DNA from: Nitrosomonas sp. Nm51
GTDB taxonomy: Bacteria; Pseudomonadota; Gammaproteobacteria; Burkholderiales; Nitrosomonadaceae
DNA length: 64,000 nucleotides
NCBI RefSeq assembly: GCF_900111165.1
Contig: NZ_FOGH01000001.1
Span: 124,001 to 188,000, forward strand
Reading direction: 5' to 3'
The first letter of the stretch is position 1, and each line of letters begins with the position of its first letter. The notes beneath the pieces are model-generated. The model was given only the letters and a program-made list of their open reading frames with translations, made no database searches and was not told where the DNA came from. Below, one piece after another: positions 47,435 to 54,989 of the stretch. A program made the translations under genes and the position numbers.

Positions 47435-47593
47435 CTCAACATGCGGCCGGATGGTGCGTGAATGACCAGATCGTCATCCCGTTTTTTGCCGTGCGCAAGA
47501 ACAAAAAGCCAGGCCGCCGGTACGCTAGTAATGCGCGTAAGTCCGCTGTGAACGCTTGCCGGGTGGCCGATTTGGTCAAATATACGATTCCTG

Positions 47594-48451
47594 GTGCCAA
47601 TGAAGCAATTGATTCACAATGTTCTTGACATGGAAACAGAGTTTCATGCCGGTTCTCCACCGGCGTTCCCGTATCCATGGGCGCCGGCATGGGGCGAAGA
47701 CCGTTACGGTTTGTGGATGGCGCTGGATTTTAAGAGCGTGCGCACTGTTTTCCGCTGGATACTTCCGGGGATGTTCTGGATGGGTTCGCTTGAAAATGAG
47801 AACGGACGTTTTGACTGGGAAGACCGGCATCGTGTAACAATCAGCCACGGTTTCTGGCTCGGTGAAACGGCGGTAACGCAGGCATTGTGGCGTGCGGTGC
47901 GTGGAGACAATCCGGGTTATTTCAAAGGAGACAATCTGCCGGTGGAACAGGTAAGCTGGGATGATGTTCAGGCATTTATCGAAACACTCAATCGTTTTCA
48001 TCCGGCGCTCAAAACCCGCCTGCCGTGGGAGGCGGAATGGGAATACGCCTGCCGTGCAGGCAGTGAAACCGCGTTTCATTTTGGCGATGAATTGCATCTG
48101 GAAAAAGTCAATTACCGTGGCGTCTGGGATTTTAATGATTCAAATGGATGGGGGAAAGGGGCGCGGCGATCGACTGCCGAAGTTAAAAGCTATCCGTGCA
48201 ACGCGTGGGGTTTGTATGAAATGCATGGCAATGTCTGGGAGTGGTGCGCGGATGCGTGGCAGGAACATTTAGGTAAGCAGCCTCAGGTGGATCCCTGGCG
48301 GCAAGACAAATTGGCCGGCGGCGCGGGGCGTGTTATCCGCGGTGGTTCCTGGTTCAACTTCGGCAGGCTCGTTCGTTCTGCTCACCGCTCCGGGTTCAGC
48401 CCTGACGGGCGTAACGACCTTCTTGGTTTCCGTCTTGCCCTAGGTCATTGA
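47594..48451 (+). CDS. FGE-fold DGR target protein 2 (285 aa)
   Basis: A stand-alone FGE/SUMF1-type C-type-lectin fold protein: VFRWILPGMFWMGSLENEN, VTISHGFWLGETAVTQALW, PVEQVSWDDVQAFIETLN, LPWEAEWEYACRAG, GLYEMHGNVWEWCADAW and IRGGSW. The VR forms the last 41 residues up to LALGH and stop. It is clearly related to the C-terminal domain of target 1 but lacks any vWA or effector part, so it may be a soluble receptor or decoy. The start is GTG 47594 or ATG 47600; there is no strong ribosome site. No signal peptide is seen. Confidence 0.9.
   Translation: MPMKQLIHNVLDMETEFHAGSPPAFPYPWAPAWGEDRYGLWMALDFKSVRTVFRWILPGMFWMGSLENENGRFDWEDRHRVTISHGFWLGETAVTQALWRAVRGDNPGYFKGDNLPVEQVSWDDVQAFIETLNRFHPALKTRLPWEAEWEYACRAGSETAFHFGDELHLEKVNYRGVWDFNDSNGWGKGARRSTAEVKSYPCNAWGLYEMHGNVWEWCADAWQEHLGKQPQVDPWRQDKLAGGAGRVIRGGSWFNFGRLVRSAHRSGFSPDGRNDLLGFRLALGH
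48320..48443 (+). repeat. DGR variable repeat VR2
   Basis: 124 bp aligned without gaps to TR, with 17 differences, all at template adenines: AAC to TTC, TTC, CTC, CAC, TCC, TTC and GAC, AGG to GGG, AAG to GGG, AAT to CTT. The bases after it (GGTCAT) match VR1, not TR. Confidence 0.96.
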
Positions 48452-48676
48452 GCTCAGGCAAAAAGGCGGGCAAAGTCATGCATTCGGCGGATAGCACGGA
48501 CAGCTGCGCCTGCACTGAAGCAGGCGCGGCAGGCCGTGCGGTAGCGGTTTATCCGGCGGTGAAACGAAAACAATGCGTTTGCTTTTGTCCGAGCGATCGC
48601 ATACGCTATGTCTGAACCGGGTCAGTATTAGTATCAACACCCCTAATGAGAAATAAAACGTAATTTATGTTAAACA

Positions 48677-49834
48677 ATGACACTCAACTATTTTGACCAC
48701 AATGCCACTACGCGGGTGGATGATGCAGTGATGGCGGCGATGCTGCCTTATTTTCAGCAGGAATACGGTAATGCGTCCAGCCGCCATGCGCTGGGAACGG
48801 TTGCGCGGCGCGCCATCGACAAGGCGCGCGAACAGGTGGCGGCTGCTGCCGGGGTGCAGCCGGTGCAGGTGATTTTTACCAGCGGCGGTTCCGAAGCCAA
48901 CAATCTGTTTATCCGCGGCGCGGCGGACAGTCTGCAGCCGGGTCATATCGCGATCAGCGCTATCGAGCATCCCTGCGTTCTGAAACCGGCGCAGGCGTTG
49001 TCGCAGCGGTCTGCCGCGCGCTGGACGTTGCAGCGGCTGGCGGTCAATCAGCACGGGCAGGTGGAACCGGCAGCGGCCCGGGATGCGATGGCGCAGCAAA
49101 AGCCTGCGCTGGTTTCCGTGATGCTGGCGAATAACGAAACCGGCGTGATTCAGGATGTGGCCGCGATTGCAGAGACTGCGCGCTCACAGGATGCGTATGT
49201 GCATACCGACGCGGTACAGGGGCTTGGCAAGATACCCGTCGACTTTACAGCGCTCAATGTGCATGCCATGACGCTGTCGTCGCACAAAATATACGGGCCG
49301 AAGGGCGCGGCCGCGCTGATTGTCGACAAACGTTTGCTGTTAAAACCGTTGATTTACGGCGGCGGTCATGAGAACGGGCTGCGCTCCGGTACCGAGAATG
49401 TCCCCGCCATCGTCGGATTTGGCGTTGCCTGCGAACTGGCCCGGGCGCGCATGGCCGAAACGGCGCAGCATGTCGCGCAGCTGCGCGAAACGCTGGAACA
49501 GGGTCTGGTTGAAATGGGCGCGGTGATTTTTGGCGCAGGCGCTGCGCGCATCCCGAACACCACTTATTTTGCGCTGCCGGATGTGGAAGGCGATACGCTG
49601 GTTGTGAAACTGGATAAGGCGGGCTTTGCCGTTGCCAGCGGCGCGGCCTGCTCCAGCGTGAATCCGGGGCAAAGCCATGTGCTGGAAGCAATGCAGGTCG
49701 ACCCGCTGCTTGCGCGCTGCGCGGTGCGCGTCAGTCTCGGGCGCGATAATACGCCGGCGCAAATCGAGGCGTTTCTGAAAGCGACGCAGGAAATTGTCGC
49801 GGAGCTCAGGCGTATGAGCAGCCTGGCTTTTTAG
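48677..49834 (+). CDS. Cysteine desulfurase (NifS/IscS-like)
   Basis: A 385-aa class V PLP aminotransferase: YFDHNATTRVDDAVM at the N-terminus, FTSGGSEANNLFI, the PLP-Lys in LSSHKIYGPKGAA, RSGTENVPAIVGFG, and the sulfur-accepting Cys in SGAACSSVNPGQSHVLEAM. It removes sulfur from cysteine for Fe-S clusters or thiolation. It stands alone, not in an isc or suf operon, so it may be a dedicated sulfur donor. Repeat copy C starts right after its stop. Confidence 0.92.
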   Translation: MTLNYFDHNATTRVDDAVMAAMLPYFQQEYGNASSRHALGTVARRAIDKAREQVAAAAGVQPVQVIFTSGGSEANNLFIRGAADSLQPGHIAISAIEHPCVLKPAQALSQRSAARWTLQRLAVNQHGQVEPAAARDAMAQQKPALVSVMLANNETGVIQDVAAIAETARSQDAYVHTDAVQGLGKIPVDFTALNVHAMTLSSHKIYGPKGAAALIVDKRLLLKPLIYGGGHENGLRSGTENVPAIVGFGVACELARARMAETAQHVAQLRETLEQGLVEMGAVIFGAGAARIPNTTYFALPDVEGDTLVVKLDKAGFAVASGAACSSVNPGQSHVLEAMQVDPLLARCAVRVSLGRDNTPAQIEAFLKATQEIVAELRRMSSLAF

Positions 49835-50030
49835 CCGGATATTATTACATCAGTTGCTGTAATTTAAACGCTGAACTGTTTTGAATTGCGCGTGCCCGCG
49901 ACCGCAGGCGCAGTTATTCTGCGGCACAGGGAGCATGTGCGTTCAATTCAAGACGGGGCAAGTTAACAACCGGCAAGCGAGTCCGTGGGTACAAACCGTA
50001 CTTTCGCTAGAATCCATGAAAACCAACAGG
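49835..50030 (-). repeat. Dispersed stem-loop repeat, copy C (inverted)
   Basis: On the minus strand it reads CCTGTTGGTTTTCATGGATT at the left, CTTGAATTGAACGCACATG, then CCGCAGAATAACTGCG, GCGCAATTCAAAACAG, and the tail TTTAAATTACAGCAACTGATG. This is a full-length member of the family at 11283, 15028 and 60541. Confidence 0.8.
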
Positions 50031-50141
50031 CATCATAATTCAGGCTGGCCGTTGCTGTTGTTGACCTTTATTTTTCAGCAATCTGCACGCTATTCGGGGT
50101 AAAATCACATGCTTTGTAATTAACGACCCGAAATCAAATAC

Positions 50142-50876
50142 GTGAATGTTGTCAAAGCGATTATTCTGAGCGCCGGCCAGGGCCGGCGCTTGCTACCGCT
50201 GACCGAAAATTCTCCGAAATGCCTGTTATCCGTTGCCGACAAGCCTGTGCTGGCGTGGCAAATCGACGCGCTGCTCGCCGCTGGCATCGATGACATAGCC
50301 ATCGTGGCGGGTTTTCAGGTGGGGCAGATAGAAGCGCTGTTGCAGGCGCGTTACGCCGACGTTGATAGCATCAAAGTCGTGTTCAATCCATTTTATGAAG
50401 TGGCGGATAATCTGGCCAGTTGCTGGCTGGCGCGCAGCGCCATGGACGGTGATTTTTTGCTGTTGAACGGCGATACGGTCATTGAGCCTGCGCTGCTGTT
50501 GCAAGTATTGAATTCACCGTCAGCCCCGATTACACTGAGCGTGGATTTCAAGGAAAGCTATGATGCCGACGACATGAAAGTGCAGCTCGATGCGGATGGC
50601 TGGGTCAAACAGGTCAGCAAGATTGTGCCGCCCAAAGAAATCGATGCCGAGTCGATCGGTCTGGTTTTTTTCCGCGAGCAGGGTCCGGTTTATTTCAGTG
50701 AGGCGGTCGCGGATGCGCTGCGCCATCCTGCCGAACTGAAATCCTGGTATCTTACCATTATTGATCGGCTTGCCCGCACGCATCTGGTCAATTCGTGTTC
50801 TGTAAAAGGGTTTCGCTGGTGTGAAATCGATTTCATCGAAGACCTGGCCAAAGCGGGAATGCTTTTTACGAAGTAA
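50142..50876 (+). CDS. Sugar-phosphate/phosphocholine-type nucleotidyltransferase
   Basis: A 244-aa NTP transferase: VVKAIILSAGQGRRLLPLTE with the G-x-G-x-R nucleotide loop, SPKCLLSVADKPVLAWQIDA and LLNGDTVIEPALL with the metal-binding Asp. The short size and FRWCEIDFIEDLAKA end recall LicC-like choline-phosphate cytidylyltransferases and N-terminal GlmU-type enzymes. It starts with GTG 50142. It begins a string of closely packed genes up to 56.5 kb. The exact substrate is not determined. Confidence 0.85.
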   Translation: MNVVKAIILSAGQGRRLLPLTENSPKCLLSVADKPVLAWQIDALLAAGIDDIAIVAGFQVGQIEALLQARYADVDSIKVVFNPFYEVADNLASCWLARSAMDGDFLLLNGDTVIEPALLLQVLNSPSAPITLSVDFKESYDADDMKVQLDADGWVKQVSKIVPPKEIDAESIGLVFFREQGPVYFSEAVADALRHPAELKSWYLTIIDRLARTHLVNSCSVKGFRWCEIDFIEDLAKAGMLFTK

Positions 50877-50891
50877 TTGCAAGGAGCGAAA

Positions 50892-51335
50892 ATGAATATG
50901 CCTGTTTTAAATGACACCATGCGCAAATTCGGTGCGCCGCAGACAGTTATTCATGCGTTCCAGTACTGGAGCGTTATGCTGCGCCCCGCACAGGCCACGC
51001 TTGGCGCGCTGGTGCTGGTTGCGCATGAACCGGCCAGAGCGTTTTCGCAGCTCGGTACGGCCAGTTTTGTTGAATTGCACGATGCTGTCAATAAAATTGA
51101 AGACACACTGGCCAGGGCATTCCAGTATGACAGAATTAATTACCTGATGCTGATGATGGTCGATCCGGATGTGCATTTTCATGTTATTCCGCGCTATGCG
51201 CAACCAAAACAGTTTGCGGATGCACAATTCATCGATGCCGGCTGGCCGGCCGCACCGAATCTGGGCCATGTCAATGAAACCGGCGAACAGACAAACCAAC
51301 TGATTATCGAACATATTAAAACCTGCTGGGTATGA
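50892..51335 (+). CDS. HIT-family nucleotide hydrolase
   Basis: A 147-aa protein with the HIT motif DVHFHVIPRY, a variant of His-x-His-x-His with the usual hydrophobic spacing. AAGGAG lies before ATG 50892. HIT proteins cleave nucleotide phosphates or transfer nucleotides. It starts 15 bp after the nucleotidyltransferase stop and overlaps the desaturase gene by 4 bp. Confidence 0.85.
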   Translation: MNMPVLNDTMRKFGAPQTVIHAFQYWSVMLRPAQATLGALVLVAHEPARAFSQLGTASFVELHDAVNKIEDTLARAFQYDRINYLMLMMVDPDVHFHVIPRYAQPKQFADAQFIDAGWPAAPNLGHVNETGEQTNQLIIEHIKTCWV

Positions 51336-52447
51336 GAGAAACTGAAACAACCGTAGCCGGTGAAACAGCGGCATCCGCTGCCGGGCCGGAGAACGGTGAG
51401 GCATTTCCGTTACGCGAAGCGCACAATCTGGTGAGTGATCTGATGACGCCGAACCCCTGGATTTACTGGACGGATTTTTTGTTGAATATTGTTGTCGGGT
51501 GGGCAGCGTTTTTTACCGCGCTGGTGTCGCCCCTGTTTTCACTGTGGCAGATCGTCGCTTATGTGGTTGCTGTACTGGCTTTGTACCGTGCGGCCATTTT
51601 TGTGCATGAGCTGGCGCATTTGAAGAAGGGCACGTTCAAAACATTCCGGATCGTTTGGAACTGTTTGTGCGGCATACCTTTCATGATTCCGTCGTTTACG
51701 TATGATGGTGTGCATAACGATCACCACAGGCGCGATGTCTACGGCACCCGGGAGGACGGCGAATACCTGCCGTTTGCAACCCGCAGGCCTGTTGAAATGG
51801 CGGGGTATGTACTGCTGTCGTTTATCCTGCCGTTGTTGCTGCTGCTGCGTTTTTTGCTGCTGACACCGCTGTCCTATCTGTTTCCACCGTTGCGTAAAAT
51901 TGTCTGGGAACGCGCTTCGTCGCTGACCATCGATCCGAATTACAGGCGCGCGGCGGATGCCATCCGTAACGATCACAACTGGCGGCAGCAGGAACTTGCG
52001 GCATTTCTGTTTGCTTTCGTCATTGTTACGCTGGCGCTGCTGGATGTGATTCCGTATTCGGTGCTGGTGCTCTGGTATCTGGTCGCGGCGATGGTTTTTA
52101 TCCTGAATTCACTGCGTACGCTGGCGGCGCATGCCTACCGCAATCCGGGCGAAAAATCCATGAGCCACGCCGAACAGTTCCTGGATTCCGTCAACGTGCC
52201 CGGCAATCCGCTGATAACGCCGTTGTGGGCACCCGTCGGACTGCGTTTTCATGCCACGCACCATCTGTTCATGAGCATGCCTTATCATAATCTGGGCAAA
52301 GCGCAGCGCCGTCTGGTCAACGGACTCGGCGACAATTCGCTTTATCTGACAACCATGCGCAACAGTCTGTGGGATGCATTGAGGCGTATCTGGCAGGAGT
52401 CTGCGCAGGCAACGGAATCCCGGGAAAAGGCGCGTCACACCGAATGA
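51332..52447 (+). CDS. Membrane fatty acid desaturase
   Basis: A 371-aa membrane protein with the three His boxes of di-iron desaturases: FVHELAHLKKG, DGVHNDHHRR, and FHATHHLF. Hydrophobic blocks (LLNIVVGWAAFFTALVSPLF, LSFILPLLLLLRFLLLTPLS, LAAFLFAFVIVTLALLDVIP) are membrane helices. It introduces double bonds or hydroxyls in acyl chains or a related lipid. Start ATG 51332 overlaps the HIT gene stop, and its stop overlaps the phosphatase start, so it is translated as part of the string. Confidence 0.9.
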   Translation: MRETETTVAGETAASAAGPENGEAFPLREAHNLVSDLMTPNPWIYWTDFLLNIVVGWAAFFTALVSPLFSLWQIVAYVVAVLALYRAAIFVHELAHLKKGTFKTFRIVWNCLCGIPFMIPSFTYDGVHNDHHRRDVYGTREDGEYLPFATRRPVEMAGYVLLSFILPLLLLLRFLLLTPLSYLFPPLRKIVWERASSLTIDPNYRRAADAIRNDHNWRQQELAAFLFAFVIVTLALLDVIPYSVLVLWYLVAAMVFILNSLRTLAAHAYRNPGEKSMSHAEQFLDSVNVPGNPLITPLWAPVGLRFHATHHLFMSMPYHNLGKAQRRLVNGLGDNSLYLTTMRNSLWDALRRIWQESAQATESREKARHTE

Positions 52448-53181
52448 CGGCGGATTCTTCTTTTGGAGTGCGGGCCGCTCCCGGCATAACACGGCTGGTA
52501 CTGCTGCGTCATGGTCAGAGTATCTGGAATCGTGACAAGATATTCACCGGCTGGAGCGATGTTGCCTTAAGCCCTGAGGGAGAGCGGGAGGCGGCGCACG
52601 CAGGTTATTTGTTGCAACAGGCCGGTTTTACCCTGGATTGCTGTTTCTCATCGACACTGCAGCGCGCATCCGGCACAGCGAAAACGGTGCTGTCCGCGAT
52701 GGCGCTTGAATTGCCTGTGCAAAAATGCTGGCGTCTGAATGAACGGCATTATGGTGCGCTGGAAGGCATGGGGCGTCTGGCTGCGGTTGGAAAATTCGGG
52801 CTTTGGCCGGTGTTGCGCACGCAAATACGCTACGATGGCGAACCGCCACGACTGAAAATGGATGACGCGCGTTTTCCGGGTAATCAGTCTGGTTACGCGG
52901 GCATCGATGTCAATGAGCTGCCGCAGGGTGAGAGTCTGAAGCTGGCGGCACAGCGCCTGCAGCCTTACTGGCAGCGTGTTATCCGGCCGGAATTGGCGCG
53001 CGGCAGAAACGTTCTGATCGTATCGCACAAAAATCTGCTGCGCACGCTAATGGGACGGCTCGATCATTTGCCGGCGCGGCAAATGATGAAACTGAAACTG
53101 GCGACCGGCAGACCGCTGGTCTATGAACTGGATCGGGCATTAGAGCCTGTCCGGCATTACTATATGGATAAAATGCCTTGA
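52444..53181 (+). CDS. Phosphoglycerate-mutase-like histidine phosphatase
   Basis: A 245-aa protein of the histidine phosphatase superfamily: RLVLLRHGQSIWNRD with the catalytic RHG, FTGWSDVALSPEGEREAAHA, LNERHYGALEGMGRL, and NVLIVSHKNLLRTLMG with the second His. This order is that of 2,3-bisphosphoglycerate-dependent phosphoglycerate mutase, but the neighbours suggest it could be a phosphatase. Start ATG 52444 overlaps the desaturase stop by 4 bp; an earlier in-frame start lies inside the desaturase gene. Confidence 0.85.
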   Translation: MTADSSFGVRAAPGITRLVLLRHGQSIWNRDKIFTGWSDVALSPEGEREAAHAGYLLQQAGFTLDCCFSSTLQRASGTAKTVLSAMALELPVQKCWRLNERHYGALEGMGRLAAVGKFGLWPVLRTQIRYDGEPPRLKMDDARFPGNQSGYAGIDVNELPQGESLKLAAQRLQPYWQRVIRPELARGRNVLIVSHKNLLRTLMGRLDHLPARQMMKLKLATGRPLVYELDRALEPVRHYYMDKMP

Positions 53182-53214
53182 CCGTTTGCAGTATCCTTTA
53201 CGCTATATCAGTGT

Positions 53215-53766
53215 ATGAACACACTCTACAGCTTTGCACCGATCGCGCAGCCGAATGCCGAAATTCTGATACTGGGGAGCATGCCGGGGCAGGCGTCGCT
53301 TGAAGCGAATCAGTATTACGCGCATCCGCACAATGTTTTCTGGCGCATCATGGGCGAATTACTCGGCTTCGATTCCCGGCGAACGGCCTATTTGGAAAAA
53401 ACGCGTGCTCTGAAATCAGCGCGTATTGCGCTCTGGGATGTATTGCAATCGTGCAAACGCAAAGGCAGCCTGGATTCCAGTATTGAAACCCGTTCGCAGA
53501 CAATCAATGATTTTCCGGCTTTCTTCGCAGCATATCCACGGATTCGCGCCGTTTTTTTCAACGGCGCCAAGGCGGAAGACTGTTTCAGGCGTTATGTGCT
53601 GAAAAAACACATGCCCGGCTTGCAGCAACAGATGCAGTTCTCGCGTTTGCCATCCACGAGCCCGGCGCATGCCGCGTTGTCATTCGAGGAAAAACGTGCG
53701 CAGTGGGTAAACAATATTGCGGGTAGAATTATGAGACACGTATCCGGTAGTGCGATAATCCAATGA
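53215..53766 (+). CDS. DNA-deoxyinosine (hypoxanthine) glycosylase, UDG family 6
   Basis: A 183-aa protein: FAPIAQPNAEILILGSMPG, SLEANQYYAHPHNVFWRIMG with the conserved HxxNxFW, ALWDVLQSCKRKGSLDSSI, AVFFNGAKAED and LPSTSPAHAAL. This is the hypoxanthine-DNA glycosylase type of uracil-DNA glycosylase superfamily, which starts repair of deaminated adenine. It overlaps the next gene by 4 bp. Confidence 0.9.
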   Translation: MNTLYSFAPIAQPNAEILILGSMPGQASLEANQYYAHPHNVFWRIMGELLGFDSRRTAYLEKTRALKSARIALWDVLQSCKRKGSLDSSIETRSQTINDFPAFFAAYPRIRAVFFNGAKAEDCFRRYVLKKHMPGLQQQMQFSRLPSTSPAHAALSFEEKRAQWVNNIAGRIMRHVSGSAIIQ

Positions 53767-54989
53767 AATGGGATAATTTAAAAAACTGGCCGGCCTACTG
53801 GGCGCAATTGCGTAAAACATTGCTCGATCCCAAAGTCGATGAGGCGTTGCTGGAAAAATCGCTGCAGGAAGCCCGGGAGAAAATACCGGTGCCGGTGTTA
53901 TGGCTGATCGGCAAGACGCAGGCGGGCAAGACGTCGATTATCCGGGCGATGACCGGCAGCGAAACGGCTGAAATCGGCAACGGTTTTCAGCCGTGCACGC
54001 GGCAGTCGCGTTTTTACGATTTTCCTGCCGAGATGCCGGTGGTGCGGTTTCTCGACACACGCGGTCTCGGTGAAGTGGCTTACGATCCGGCCGATGATAT
54101 CCGTTATTGCGAATCCAAGGCGCATTTGCTGATCGCCGTGATGAAAGTGGCGGATGTCAGTCAGCAGGCGGTGTTTGATGTGCTGCGTACCGTGCGCGCA
54201 CGTCATCCAGAATGGCCGCTGTTGATCGTGCAGACGGGATTGCATGAATGTTATCCCATTGGCGGGCGGCATATTCGGCCGTGGCCGTATGATCAGGAGC
54301 CATTGCCGGATACGGTGCCTTCCGATCTGAAACGTGCTTTACTGGCGCAACGCCGGGCGGCTGCGGAGTTGCCCGGCCATGCGCCGGTTCGCTGGGTCGC
54401 AGTCGATCTGACGCTGCCGGAAGACGGGTTCGACCCGCCCGATTATGGTCTCGAAGCCCTGTGGCAGGCGATTGAAGCGCTGTCATCGCTGGGACTGGAA
54501 AATCTGCTGACCGGTGATGAAGGCGTGCATGATTTGTTTGAACGCACCGCGCACCAGCATATCGTCGGTTATTCGACAACGGCGGCGGGACTCGGTGCTT
54601 TGCCGGTGGTCGATCTGGTGGCTGTCTCGGCGGTACAGGCAAAGCTGCTGCACAGCCTCGCGGTTTTATATGGCCAGACCTGGGACAAGCGTACGATTAC
54701 TGAATTTCTCGGATTGATGGGCGCAGGTGTTGCAACCGGTTATCTGGCACGCTGGGCGGGACGTACGGTAACCAAAGTGATTCCGTTTCTGGGGCAGACA
54801 GCGGGCGCGTTATGGGGTGCAAGCGCCAGTGGCGCTGCTACTTACGCATTGGGAAAGGCCTCAGTGTATTTTTTTGCCAGAAATCGGAATAACCTGAACG
54901 TAGATGCGAAAACAATACGCCGTATTTATGCTGAAGAGCTTGAGCGCGGCGCGGCCATGCTGCGGGACCGGTTGCGGGGTAAGCCCTGA
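53763..54989 (+). CDS. GTPase with C-terminal membrane-like DUF697 region
   Basis: A 408-aa protein: P-loop LWLIGKTQAGKTSIIRA, PCTRQSRFYDF and the G3 region VRFLDTRGLGEVAYDP form a TrmE-Era-like GTPase. From ~255 on, ITEFLGLMGAGVATGYLARW and IPFLGQTAGALWGASASGAA are the hydrophobic segments found in the DUF697/YcjF family. It probably sits at the inner membrane. It abuts the next GTPase gene (stop 54989, start 54990), so the two form a pair. Confidence 0.85.
   Translation: MKWDNLKNWPAYWAQLRKTLLDPKVDEALLEKSLQEAREKIPVPVLWLIGKTQAGKTSIIRAMTGSETAEIGNGFQPCTRQSRFYDFPAEMPVVRFLDTRGLGEVAYDPADDIRYCESKAHLLIAVMKVADVSQQAVFDVLRTVRARHPEWPLLIVQTGLHECYPIGGRHIRPWPYDQEPLPDTVPSDLKRALLAQRRAAAELPGHAPVRWVAVDLTLPEDGFDPPDYGLEALWQAIEALSSLGLENLLTGDEGVHDLFERTAHQHIVGYSTTAAGLGALPVVDLVAVSAVQAKLLHSLAVLYGQTWDKRTITEFLGLMGAGVATGYLARWAGRTVTKVIPFLGQTAGALWGASASGAATYALGKASVYFFARNRNNLNVDAKTIRRIYAEELERGAAMLRDRLRGKP

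Noticed and set aside
47239-47628. A 129-codon frame that runs through the template repeat
   Set aside because: It overlaps the RT gene, has no ribosome site, and its only conserved part is the TR itself, which works as RNA template. The downstream part has no family resemblance.
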